Part shown: positions 51,101 to 60,805 of the stretch, in pieces
How positions within the stretch are numbered: position 1 is the stretch's first letter
Layout: the number at the start of each line of letters is the position of its first letter
NCBI GenBank assembly: GCA_949126835.1
Contig: OX421496.1
Location: forward strand, 23,397,844-23,461,843
DNA: 64,000 nucleotides
DNA from: Anisus vortex
Lineage: Eukaryota > Mollusca > Gastropoda > Planorbidae
Reading direction: 5' to 3'
Translations under genes and position numbers: made by a program
The notes under the pieces: generated by a model
Told to the model about the DNA's origin: nothing
What the model saw: the letters and a program-made list of their open reading frames with translations, nothing else
Database searches by the model: none

Positions 51101-54100
51101 GCCATCCAGTACTGTGTGTGTTGTAATAGGAAGACTCAACACCGAGCTATCAAGATAAGAATCTTTGTTCTTCATGGGCTGGACCAGGCTCCCAGCTTCC
51201 ATCCGCTTAGACCATTCGCTCTCCCGATGCTCGTGGTAGTAGAAAGGATAGCGTTTTCTCTCCACGCCAAGTAGAGTTTCTCTTTCAGTTAGATCAAACT
51301 CTTGAACTAATGCTTCCAAGTTAAAAAGCTAGGACGACAAAGCATTTTAGCATCATTCTAGTATTGTAATTTAACAATTGAATAATATAATAGCTCCAGG
51401 CTCAATAACAACAATATACATTATTTAATAATCTACTGTGTTGGTTTTGTTGTAATGATGCAAATATTTCAAATATATTGGTAAAAAAAATATATTTTAC
51501 TAGATCTATTTGTTTTTAAAAGATAAAAATAAATTTTAATCAATAAATATTTTGTTATTTAAAGTAAATGCATTTTTTAGTTTTTGATAGTACAAATTTA
51601 TTAGATGAGAACAAAGAATTTTTCAAAGTTAATTGTAATAAAAAAAGAATCAAGAAAATGACTGTCAAATTAATTTGCACCTGATTGTTATCTAAAGACT
51701 TTTCTGACTTCTGATTGGATAAAATCATCAGCTTCTGGTTGGTCACTGTAAAAATTACTTTATCTGTTAAGATTGCACTCTTAGTATTTGGAGGCAACTT
51801 GTAGATAAAAAGTGGAATAGTTTCAGCAGCTGAGTCTAGAACCTGAAAAAAATAAAAATAGCACATAACAGCCTTAATATCTTTTGAGATTAATATGTAC
51901 ATTATTGAAGCTTTTTTTGATAGCATAAATATTTTTTAATGTATTGGTAACAAAAAAGTCAGTAAGCTAAAAGAAATCAAGTTTTTAATCACACTAAATA
52001 AAGTCTAGTATTTCTTATTGAGTAACTTTAAAAAAAAAATGAATATTGTAGAACAAATGGCTTTAAATATATACCTGGTCTCAAACAAAGGTTATTACTA
52101 TTCATTCAAAAGCATATTTTTAAGTAAAACATAAATATAATTATTTACCCCAACAAAAAGTACCGGTATAAATTAAAAAAAATTAGGTTAATTAAAGATA
52201 GATGCATAGAACATAGGAGAGTAAAATCAACACAAGAAATTGAAATTTAAAAAAAAGCAGCACGTTTGGGCACCGCCGTTTTGGCGCGACAGTTTTGGCA
52301 CGACGGTTGTTTTGGCGCGGAACGTTTAGGCGCGATGGAATAAAAACATATCTCATCATTTAATAAAAGTAACTTAATAACTTCATTTGAGGAAAACAAT
52401 ATTTTTTTGTATATTAAATGAAACAAATAGTATCCATTTTAAGATTGTGATACAATTATATTCCAACTTAGGAATCACTGCACAATAACACTTAAATAAA
52501 TATTGAAATGGTAACAGTAATCCAATGAATATCAAAATCACTTAATGTGTTGTTGACAACTCACAATATATTTAGTGAAATGAGGACTAAACCTTTCTTA
52601 GTGACTTATATACAGTTGTCTCAACTGAAACTGCTTATTTGCCGCTCCCAATCTAGATAACGCCAACCAAATAATTATCTCTGATTTGTACGCACATTGT
52701 TGACTCCTCATTGACCATTCCAAATCAAAAAAAGTTTCATTTTATCTTTTTACTACCCACCCAGTAGTCTAATACATCCATTGTTATTAATTCTCTGACC
52801 ATCTTGTCTACGATTGACCCTGGTTTTAATCACTCCCAACTATTTTACAGCAGTCAAGGCATTTTATGCCATTAATAGATACATAAGTCTTTATGCATAA
52901 ATAAAAAAACTAAGTTTTAAAAGTGTAATAGTCCTATATATGCATCAAAATATATCGTTTAAAATTATTATTATACTATTTGTTATTAGTTTCATTTATT
53001 AAACAACAAAAAAATTAATGTTTTCCTCAATTATTTCATTGCGCCAAAACCTCCCGTGCCATAACAGCTGCGCCAAAATGGTCGCACCAAAATGTCATGT
53101 ACCGGATAATATATCTGGTGATCAAATTAAATACTGTAAGTAAGAAATTGTACAAGAAAAATTTAAACCTTTAGAGTTGATGTAGATGTACTATGAGCTG
53201 TAATAAAATGTCTTCCTCTAGCGAACTGAGGCTGTAAGTAGGTCGGTGGTTGAAAGTGAACATACTTGACAGGTGAAAAAATTGTGCTACTTTGTTCTGA
53301 GAAATAAATCAAAACATTGTATTCAATGATATTAAATGTAATATATTTTCAAGCTAACCCAAGTAGAAACCATGGAATTGAAAACCTTAATTTTGGCCTT
53401 TATCTGTTGACATCTGTCAAGTTATTTTATAATGTCAAAAATTATTTAAGCGTTAGGAATCCCTTCTTTTTGTATCTGTATTGTTTCTCAATATTTGACC
53501 GTTGGTCAGCTAGAACAATAAGTCACTGTGTCCTAATATTACAGATCTTAATACTGAATGTTTGTGTTCTAAAAAAAACTACCTTTCATTGGAATTTCAG
53601 TTAGTTTTCAAGAGTACTTATTAAGCTATTACTAAATGAAATTCACAAAATCAAAATTCTAATTATGCCGAAATTTCCCATTCTAATCAAGAATGTGCTC
53701 TGGTTGATTTAAAAAGAGTTCAAGAAGAAGCAACAATAAAAATTAAAAATCTAATTTTTCCTTATCGTTATCTATTAACAATGTTTTGGAGCATAAACAT
53801 AACCCATTTTATTGAGGGCATCATGCACTTAATCAATCATTACCACTTAATCAATCATTAAACTTTGTTAAAGGTTATCTCTCTTACCAGCTGGGTCTAA
53901 CAATGAGCGGAGAGGTATTGTCAGGTTATAAATGCTATCATAGCCCGATTCACTAATCTCTCTTACCAGATGGGTCTAACAATGAACAAGGAGGTATTGT
54001 CAGGTTATCAATGCTATCATAGCCCAATTCACTCATCTCTCTTACCAGCTGAGTTTAACAATGAACAAGGAGGTATTGTCGGGTTATCAATGCTATCAAA

Positions 54101-57100
54101 GCCCAATTCACTCATCTCTCTTACCAGCTTAGTCTAACAATGAACAAGGAGGTATTGTCAGGTTATCAATGCTATCATAGCCCGATTCACTCATATCTCT
54201 TACCAGATGGGTCTAACAATGAGCGGAGAGGTATTGTCAGGTTATCAATGCTATCATAGCCCAATTCACTCATCTCTCTTACCAGCTGAGTCTAACAATG
54301 AACAAGGAGGTATTGTCAGGTTATCAATGCTATCATAGCCCAATTCACTCATATCTCTTACCAGCTGGGTCTAACAATGAACGGGGAGGTATTGTCAGGT
54401 TATCAATGCTATCATAGCCCAATTCACTGAGTTCTGAATCTGGTGTAAAACTCTGTGTGGTCTCTCTGGTTTCAAGCAATAGTTTCCACTGATTTCCTGT
54501 GATTGTTGTGATCTTTAAAAACACAAAAAGTTATCCCTTGTTATACATTAGGTGTGGAAGTAGGAAGAAAAACAGGAATACTTAAACCAGAAATATAATG
54601 TTTGTTGCATTGGTCACATGTTTAACTACAAATAAAAGCCTGGAATGGTTCTCGTTTTTTTGCCAGGTTGGGGATAGACCCAAGGATCAACAAACCATAT
54701 AAAGGCATCAGTTTGGGGTAAGTAAAGGTGACAATATTGTTTTCACCAAACTGTTCCTTAGATGTAATTTTTTAATAATTATTTTTTTTTTAAATTGGAA
54801 TTATCCAACACAGCCATTACATTAATACCTTCCATTTAACTGTAAATATGTTTTTTGGAAACCTACTAAGAGAGTAGTACTCATCTGTAAATCATCTTGT
54901 GACAAGGAAAGTTCAGTTATAGTTACATCTACCGTAACTTTGGTTATAGCTTGCTCACTCAATAGATCAATAAACATTATTTCACCAACCTGTACAATGA
55001 AAAGAAGAAATCTTAAATTATAAAATATTTGGACATTAATAAAGTATTAAATATATTATACTAATAATAAAGGGTAAAAAAAAAAAGCTTCAATATTGAG
55101 ATAATAATAAAATATTAATACAAATGAAAGATTAAGGGATTTTAAAAATGTTTATTAAAAAAGCTTCCAATGCAGCGTAGATTGCTATAATTAAAATACT
55201 ACCATACATGTTTTTATGTATAATCTAACTTAGTGATATAATAATTATTTTCATCATTTTAATTAGCTAAGAAAATTTCAATAAAATATAATAGATTGTA
55301 GAGGGATTCAGTCAGACCTGATAATTTGAGTTTTGGCTAAAAGTTAACTAAATTTTATTTTACAGTGTAAAACTTGAAGAAATTATTTCCAAATGCAGAC
55401 ATAATACTCACATTAGTTGCTAACACTGTTACTTGTTTACCTTCTAGTGTTTGCCACCAAAGGCCATATGTTACGTTGCCTACAAAAATACATAAATACT
55501 TATATAAGTGACAATTAGAAGTTACCTAGGGGGCAGCTCTAACTGTTTATATGCTAAAAATAACCCAAGGATATAACTCTTTTTTCTTAAAATTTAATAT
55601 TAGTCTCTATGCTATCTCTGCATATACATTTGTTAACTTTGTTCATATAAAAAATTGGAAATATTCTTGTGGAAATATCCATTCAATACTGATTAAATAT
55701 TTTGACAACATTAATAATTAATATTGTTGATTGAAAAATAATATTTGTGAGCAAAAGTATTTACCATTGGCAAGTTTAAATTTGATATGAGTGACATCAT
55801 CTGTTTTAAAAATTTGGTTGATGGCAGCTTTTGAGTCCTAAAGTGAAGTAAACACAAAAAAAGTTTAATTTTAACCAGTGTGTAACTGTACCGTGAAGTT
55901 TAATTATTCTCGACAACAAAGTCTCATTGGTTGCTAGGATCAGTGGAGTTTGGTGACTTGTAGATCTAGAATTTGGTTTTTGTAATTATCAATATATGGA
56001 ATAAAATAGCACACGGCTTTTGGTTAAAACTTCATATTAATGGTGTTGTGTTTTTTTGTTGACAATATAGAGCTGAAAGTGGAGGGGGGGGCATATACTG
56101 TACATTGGAAACTCCTAATTCATTATCCTGTTGCATTACTGGAAGGAAACAGATGATTTGATATTCAAATTTTATATTATAACATAAAAAGTAAGAACCA
56201 TTTGACATTTTCCGTAAAGATATTTATTTCAACCATATCTTGAAAATTTTATTGCAATTTTTTTTTTAAAAAAGCTTTGCTATTAGTTGCAGTTTATAGA
56301 TAAAATTTCAATATAATATGGGCTTGCTTAAAAAATAACAACACTTGGAATCTGTCACTCACCCCTCCCCTTTACAAACAATCTTTATGCACATAGACCT
56401 TGGCCCTTCAAACAATTTCTTTAGAGAACAAAGCTAGCCAACCATATTGGTTCTTATTAGTTAGAACTGTATTTGTCCATTGAAACTAACCAAACTTTCA
56501 AAATTAAAAGCAACTAAAGCGAACATAAATATCATTTGGTTAAACCAAATATAAAGAAGTTCATAACAACAGTGAAGCATGTTATTACTAACAAAATAAA
56601 TTATTGCACCCATAAATAAACACTATTTAACAAATTTTATCCATAGATAAATTACAATTGAAAAATAATTTGATATAAACAATATTTTATGAAGAATAAA
56701 ACCAAGTCAATAAACTTGAACTTACAATTACAGATAAAGCTGGAATAACAAAAATCTCTTGAGTTGTCTCTGTAGCAATTAGCAGCCATGTCAGTGTAGG
56801 ATCAAAAAACATAGAGCCCACTGTTTTTTCAGGCAGCCATGGTAACTGCTTTATAATTGGGTTATGTCCAGACACATCGTAGCGCAACAGAATTTGATCT
56901 TATAAATAAAACAAATCGTTCAAAATTTACTAGTTATATAGTTTTTATGTCTCTACTATTTCTAGGTGCTCTCTAACTAAACATATTTATGTTGGAAAAA
57001 AACATTGATTAAAAATAGGCTTAAATAAAGCAATATGCTAACTAGCACAGGCTCTTTATAGTTTAGTTTATAAAATAGTTCCATCCAAATGTTAGGTTTA

Positions 57101-60100
57101 TAATTTAATACTAAGTTTAGGTTATCTTTCTATTATTATTCTATACTTTAGAGAAAGGGTTACATTTAAACTTAGAAATACAACAAAATAATCTAGTAAA
57201 ATATTTAGAAAGACAAAAGGATAAAAACAATAGGCTATTCGTATTCCATAGGCCATATAGTACTTATATAAGTGCTTACAGATTCTCTTTTTTTCCTGAG
57301 TGGCATCATGGCATGGAATGATTCCCTGACCGAACCAGGAAAGTCAATCACTTAAAACACTAATCAAAATGCAAGATTCAAGTTCAGATAAGTATAAACA
57401 CTAGATTCAAGCTCAGATAAGTATAAACACTAGATTCAAGCTCAGATAAGTATAAACACTAGATTCAAGCTCAGATAAGTATAAACACTAGATTCAAGCT
57501 CAGATAAGTATAAACCCTAGATTCAAGCTCAGATAAGTATAAACACTAGATTCAAGCTCAGATAAGTATAAACCCTAGATTCAAGCTCAGATAAGTATAA
57601 ACCCTAGATTCAAGCTCAGATAAGTATAAACACTAGATTCAAGCTCAGATAAGTATAAACACTAGATTCAAGCTCAGATAAGTATAAACACTAGATTCAA
57701 GCTCAGATAAGTATAAACACTAGATTCAAGCTCAGATAAGTATAAACACTAGATTCAAGCTCAGATAAGTATAAACACTAGATTCAAGCTCAGATAAGTA
57801 TAAACCCTAGATTCAAGCTCAGATAAGTATAAACCCTAGATTCAAGCTCAGATAAGTATAAACACTAGATTCAAGCTCAGATAAGTATAAACACTAGATT
57901 CAAGCTCAGATAAGTATAAACACTAGATTCAAGCTCAGATAAGTATAAACACTAGATTCAAGCTCAGATAAGTATAAACACTAGATTCAAGCTCAGATAA
58001 GTATAAACACTAGATTCAAGCTCAGATAAGTATAAACACTAGATTCAAGCTCAGATAAGTATAAACACTAGATTCAAGCTCAGATAAGTATAAACCCTAG
58101 ATTCAAGCTCAGATAAGTATAAACCCTAGATTCAAGCTCAGATAAGTATAAACACTAGATTCAAGCTCAGATAAGTATAAACACTAGATTCAAGCTCAGA
58201 TAAGTATAAACACTAGATTCAAGCTCAGATAAGTATAAACACTAGATTCAAGCTCAGATAAGTATAAACACTAGATTCAAGCTCAGATAAGTATAAACAC
58301 TAGATTCAAGCTCAGATAAGTATAAACCCTAGATTCAAGCTCAGATAAGTATAAACACTAGATTCAAGCTCAGATAAGTATAAACACTAGATTCAAGCTC
58401 AGATAAGAATAAACACTAGATTCAAGCTCAGATAAGTATAAACACTAGATTCAAGCTCAGATAAGTATAAACACTAGATTCAAGCTCAGATAAGTATAAA
58501 CACTAGATTCAAGCTCAGATAAGTATAAACACTAGATTCAAGCTCAGATAAGTATAAACACTAGATTCAAGCTCAGATAAGTATAAACACTAGATTCAAG
58601 CTCAGATAAGTATTAACCCTAGATTCAAGCTCAGATAAGTATAAACACTAGATTCAAGCTTAGATAAGTATAAACACTAGATTCAAGCTCAGATAAGTAT
58701 AAACACTAGAATCAAGCTCAGATAAGTATAAACACTAGAATCAAGCTCAGATAAGTATAAACACTAGATTCAAGCTCAGATAAGTATAAACACTAGATTC
58801 AAGCTCAGATAAGTATAAACACTAGATTCAAGCTCAGATAAGTATAAACACTAGATTCAAGTTCAGATAAGTATAGAATACAATCATCTGTAACATACTA
58901 AATATAATCTTTTGGTCTGACAAGCAGTTGAAGAAAGTTCTTATATGTTTTATTTTTAAAGGTTGACTAATCAATAAACTATACATGATACTAATTGGAT
59001 TTAGCTGTTGGATTTATTGTAGTATTTATTTGTAGCCCCAATAGATTTCATTGCAAGGGATGAGCATCTGATATAGAGGAGTTCCATTTAGCATTGGTGG
59101 TGGTAGAAATGAAGAATGTGACAAACAGTTCTGAGGCCTGGCACTGTGACATGACTAGGCAATTATTCCTGTACCAGCATATGCAACATGCCTCAGACAG
59201 GAGATCATTGTAGCTTGGTAATTGGGACTCTAAAATGGTTGGTTGTTGTGTGACCAGGAGTGCTAAGTAATGGAAATGTGAAGGAGAAAAGGTAGAGCAT
59301 GATAATAGAAGTGTCTTAAACTGTGAGACAGCACCTCATGTTACAATGACAGTGGGTAGGGACATATCACTGGCTATTGCCTGAAAAAGCGCCAACAGAC
59401 ACAGAGTGGATTGAGTAACTAAAGAAAAGTCTAGCGACGATAAATGTGGGACACAATAATCATCTTCATAGAAGAAGTATCTGTGATGTAAGATAAGATA
59501 AGACTGATAATAACATGATAAGACTCACTATTTATTTAGGCCTACCACCTTTCATCTTTGGTTTCAGCCTATTAATTAACTATTTAGTAATTTAAGATTT
59601 AGGTTTTAGGCTAGGTCATGGCATTGCCATTATTACCATTATTAGATGATTTGGAGTGTCAAGGCATCTGGCCTATAGGCTGGGAGATATTGTTCCGGCA
59701 GGCATATTAAATGAGATATTTTTCCGGCAGATCTAAATCTATCTTGTCTTTTTGACTTAATAGTTAGCATAGGCTATCCGACTGCCAGTCGCTGGCGCAG
59801 GGTTTAATTCCCCGTTGATAGTACTGGGTCACATCCTCCGCATGGACAAAATGAGGCTCCCAAGCAGCGCATTGAAATGGACACCACCAGGAAAAAGACG
59901 AAGGGGAAGGCCAATGGGAACGTGGAGGAGGACAATGGACGAGGAAGCAAAGGCCACAAATAAAACATGGCACGAAATCCGATGGCTCGCCCAGGATAGG
60001 GAGGCCTGGCGGAACTTTGTTGCTGCCTTATGCTCCACGGGGAGCGATAAAGACTAAGAGAGTACTGATACCTTTTTTTTTATTTTCATTATTTTTTTTT

Positions 60101-60805
60101 AAATGTTGTAAAGAATTTCAGGACTTAAATTTTCCTACCATGTTTTCAGTTAGTAAAAACTAATAATTATATTTTAGACGCTTGCAGGTCGAGATGATGG
60201 TTGATTCACAGCCAAGGACCAAGGATAGGCTATTCTTAACTTTTTGTTCAATAAAAAGGGTTAGGCCGGTTAGGGATAGGGTAATGTAATTTTTTCCCAG
60301 AGCAATGCTGAGGAATTTAGTTTGTAAGTTTACAACTACATGATAGACTTAGGTCTGACAGAAAAATATCTCTATCGCTTGTCGTCCGGCGGTCACATGA
60401 CATGCCTGTCGGAACAATATCTTCCAGCTTTTTCGTCCGGTCGCATAGACTTAGACATTGCCTAGATGATTAGATGGATTTAGGTGATTTAGGCCTTTCT
60501 AATGAAAAATCTAGGCGGCTTTAGGCCTTTCTAATGAAACATTTATCTAATATCTAACAATAAGCAGACAAAAATACTACTTCTTAGTCCTTAGTTTTGG
60601 TAAAGTATGTAGACCTACCATTCGAGCACAACAGTGCCAAAAAACTGATTTCTTCTTCTTCTTTCCAAGCAAATTTTGTTATCTCCACCTCTACATGATT
60701 TTTGATGGTGTTGTGATTTGATGATGTTACTGACATTAACCGCACAAATTCAAACAAATCATACATTATTGTCAAATGTATATTTGAATATGCATTTATG
60801 ACCAA
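33332..60805 (-). CDS. RCC1-repeat protein with N-terminal propeller-like region and C-terminal RING-like end; candidate claret/GLO-4-type regulator
   Basis: Thirty-two exons in transcript order: 60805-60619, 56898-56726, 55837-55765, 55479-55412, 54989-54867, 54512-54362, 53296-53169, 51842-51681, 51328-51057, 50698-50521, 47765-47560, 46983-46757, 46241-46037, 45844-45793, 45698-45543, 45030-44897, 44792-44663, 44162-44008, 43826-43676, 39548-39417, 39320-39144, 38608-38501, 38232-38104, 37291-37103, 35852-35745, 35549-35442, 35335-35235, 35145-35079, 34824-34718, 34318-34097, 33975-33893, 33537-33332. Phases fit throughout; 4,668 nt give 1,555 residues. Residues 1 to about 500 are beta-rich and WD-like (GDQILLRYDVSG, WLLIATET); 500-830 are helical (VDLLLTLAKARGLVIDAL); 830-1200 carry about seven RCC1 blades (VYTWGWGVHGQLGHG, GYAHSLVLT, YFGQLGLG, WGKNDAGQLG). 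The last exon has CIVFTCGHHY and CPRC, a partial RING such as vesicle-tethering proteins have. RCC1 proteins claret and GLO-4 act on Rab32/38 for lysosome-related organelles; equivalence is inferred. The exact Met is uncertain (60805, or internal Mets at 60763 and 60736). Confidence 0.85.
34480..34717. repeat. Local AT-rich tandem duplications in an intron
   Basis: Blocks with CCTAATTAGACCTATATATC, ACTTGTAATATTTTAAAACTAG and CCTTTATATCTCTTCTAATAGC repeat two or three times in nested order. The last block runs into the donor side of the exon at 34718-34824. Confidence 0.75.
34855..34960. repeat. About 45-bp duplication, two copies
   Basis: GTACATAGATATATATGTAG followed by TAGACTACTAGCACATGTAT occurs twice in succession, followed by a partial third copy. 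Confidence 0.8.
35950..36243. repeat. 15/17-bp minisatellite, left part
   Basis: Units change from 17 bp (AACTGAATATACATGTT) to 15 bp (AAATGAACACATGTT) along the array. The 15-bp form leaves both strands open in frame, giving repetitive peptides (NEHML on plus, FNMCS on minus) that are by-products. The 17-bp form resumes at 36953 after a LINE fragment. Confidence 0.93.
36244..36952 (+). pseudogene. 5'-truncated LINE 3' end with zinc-finger-like C-terminus
   Basis: The open frame to 36900 encodes the tail of a non-LTR retrotransposon polymerase: AKAQLRWAGHVVRMPEGRLP, then KRSRGGQRKRYNDTLK and DPNNWESLAEGRTSWR, ending in a C2H2-like finger (CPHCGKYF, then HLRIHKKS). The upstream reverse transcriptase is missing, so it was inserted 5'-truncated. 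A short 3' UTR ends in (ATC)n. The fragment splits a minisatellite and lies in an intron of the RCC1 gene, in the opposite orientation. It is markedly richer in G+C than its surroundings. Confidence 0.88.
36953..37030. repeat. 17-bp minisatellite, right part
   Basis: Three or four units of AACTGAATATACATGTT followed by decayed units. This is the continuation of the array at 35950-36243, interrupted by the LINE fragment. Confidence 0.85.
38907..38926. repeat. Poly-C tract (about 20 nt)
   Basis: A pure C run in an intron of the RCC1 gene, on the coding-sense strand a poly-G run. Length in the assembly should be treated with caution. Confidence 0.9.
39612..39717 (+). pseudogene. Inverted partial copy of an RCC1-gene exon
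   Basis: Positions 39629-39717 match the reverse complement of 43713-43800, inside the exon 43676-43826, with about two mismatches in 88 bp. The similarity extends weakly into the T-rich acceptor tract, with a deletion of about 18 bp. The copy lies on the strand opposite to the gene, in the intron directly downstream of the parent exon, with the LINE between them. It has no function as an exon in this orientation but can base-pair with the parent exon in the pre-mRNA. Confidence 0.92.
40006..42905 (-). mobile_element. Non-LTR retrotransposon (LINE), nearly complete ORF2
   Basis: Occupies most of the intron between exons 43676-43826 and 39417-39548 and is transcribed in the same direction as the host gene. 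It carries endonuclease plus reverse transcriptase in one frame. The 3' end is only about 80 bp after the stop and finishes in GATAAG repeats. A 14-nt perfect hairpin (CTTCTATAAAGAAG, 40039-40052) precedes the tail. The 5' end is not defined; no ORF1 was recognised, and the open frame at 42904-43203 has no recognisable homology. Jockey or CR1-like affinity is likely but needs a tree. Confidence 0.9.
40087..42902 (-). pseudogene. LINE ORF2: endonuclease/reverse transcriptase with one in-frame stop
   Basis: Reading from about 42902 on the minus strand: endonuclease (INFQSIKNKKADLELL, SETWLSP, GDFNLPDINW, GLSDHDIV), a linker, then reverse transcriptase ([68 protein letters not shown], FADDC) and the C-terminal block FFPSGIRAWNGLP. 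A TAA at 41377-41379, between KKGD and SDPGNYRP, is the only break; the frame is the same on both sides. The catalytic FADD is intact. One point mutation therefore separates this copy from an open frame, which suggests fairly recent insertion. Confidence 0.92.
45091..45124. repeat. (TA)n microsatellite
   Basis: About 17 TA dinucleotides in an RCC1-gene intron. Confidence 0.95.
46276..46405. repeat. 60-bp tandem duplication
   Basis: Two almost identical blocks containing AATTAAAGTAAATAAGAATA and TTATCAAATTTTGAGCTATCC, just upstream (in gene sense) of the exon 46241-46037. Confidence 0.9.
47766..50520. other. Large intron of the RCC1 gene
   Basis: AT-rich intron between exons 50698-50521 and 47765-47560. 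It holds a piggyBac-like MITE (49730-50067); otherwise nothing was recognised. The open frame at 48416-48619 is low-complexity. Confidence 0.6.
49730..50067. mobile_element. piggyBac-like MITE
   Basis: The left end is TTAACCCTTCCAGTACCAGCC and the right end GGCTGGTGCTGGAAAGGTTAA. The inverted repeats differ at two or three positions and each is bordered by TTAA, the target site of piggyBac transposons. There is no coding content in the 338 bp. Confidence 0.75.
50793..50904 (-). mobile_element. Severely 5'-truncated copy of the LINE 3' end
   Basis: About 110 bp closely matching the LINE at 40006-40118, including the GATAAG tail, the CTTCTATAAAGAAG hairpin and the last codons of the reverse transcriptase. 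It starts and ends abruptly inside an RCC1-gene intron and lies in the same orientation as the full copy. Confidence 0.88.
52259..53105. mobile_element. TIR element with subterminal TTTTGGCGC repeats
   Basis: The left end has successive motifs CCGTTTTGGCGCGACAG, TTTTGGCACGACGG, TTTTGGCGCGG and TTTAGGCGCGATGG. The right end, reverse-complemented, has TTTTGGTGCGACC, TTTTGGCGCAGCTG, TTATGGCACGGG and TTTTGGCGCAATG. About 700 bp of AT-rich sequence without an ORF lies between. This is a non-autonomous DNA element, or two inverted solo ends, in an RCC1-gene intron. Target duplication is not clear. Confidence 0.7.
53876..54433 (-). repeat. 79-bp tandem array copying an exon 3' end and its splice donor (7 copies)
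   Basis: Seven units of exactly 79 bp. The unit at about 54355-54433 contains the last 71 nt of the RCC1-gene exon 54512-54362 (encoding ELGYDSIDNLTIPPRSLLDPA) and the donor GTAAGAG. The six units downstream in the intron repeat both, with a few substitutions each. Donor-like CTTAC (minus strand GTAAG) recurs every 79 bp. Reading past the first donor meets a TGA within eight codons, so only use of the first donor keeps the frame. Confidence 0.93.
57264..57372 (+). mobile_element. LINE ORF2 C-terminal fragment
   Basis: Nucleotides resemble the LINE region encoding its last 35 or so residues: CCTGAGTGGCAT, GGCATGGAATG, AACCAGGAAA and CAAAATGCAAGA align in order with mismatches and small gaps. 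It is frame-broken. It ends exactly where the 29-bp satellite starts. Confidence 0.75.
57373..58876. repeat. 29-bp satellite array (about 52 copies)
   Basis: Tandem units of CTAGATTCAAGCTCAGATAA plus GTATAAACA. Units differ mainly at one site (AACACTAG or AACCCTAG), and the two types recur in a patterned order suggesting multi-unit duplications. The first and last units share GTTCAG instead of GCTCAG, as expected if array edges escape homogenisation. Each unit has AGATAA, a GATA-factor consensus. Confidence 0.97.
59434..59506 (+). mobile_element. Diverged LINE/SINE-type 3' tail
   Basis: GACACAATAATC, CTTCATAGAAG, TCTGT and the repeat AAGATAAGATAAGA follow the same order as the LINE 3' end (40006-40075, complement). 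It is more diverged than the copy at 50793. Upstream sequence to about 59035 may belong to the same insertion but is unrecognised. Confidence 0.65.
59663..60462. mobile_element. TIR element with internal tRNA-like boxes, copy 1 (interrupted by a LINE end)
   Basis: The ends pair as long imperfect inverted repeats: GGCTGGGAGATATTGTTCCG near 59679 against CGGAACAATATCTTCCAGC near 60411. Internal sequence (TCAGGACTTAAATTTTCCTA, AATAATTATATTTTAGACGC, TATTCTTAACTTTTTGTT) is shared with the copy at 63195-63731. A Pol III-like A box (TAATAGTTAGCAT) and B box (GGGTTTAATTCCCC) lie near 59759-59814. The segment 59826-60060 is a separate insertion. Confidence 0.75.
59826..60060 (+). pseudogene. LINE polymerase C-terminal fragment inserted in a TIR element
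   Basis: The open frame runs from GHILRMDKMRLP through KWTPPGKRRRGRPMGTWRRT, EEAKATNKTWHEIRWLAQDR and WRNFVAALC to a stop, the typical end of an RTE/CR1-like non-LTR polymerase. AGTACT flanks both sides (59820-59825, 60061-60066), a possible target-site duplication, and the second copy of the host element lacks the insert. It is a different LINE family from the one at 40006 and from the one at 36244. Confidence 0.85.

Larger units (their letters stand above)
56899..60618. other. First intron of the RCC1 gene
   Basis: About 3.7 kb between coding exon 1 and exon 2, almost filled by a LINE fragment, a 29-bp satellite, a LINE tail copy and a TIR element with an inserted LINE end. The segment 58900-59430 has no recognised content, though its right end runs into the LINE-type tail and may belong to that insertion. 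Confidence 0.6.

Noticed and set aside
57373..58876. CRISPR-like look of the 29-bp repeat array
   Set aside because: Units are directly adjacent with no spacers, and the setting is an intron of an animal gene. It is a satellite.
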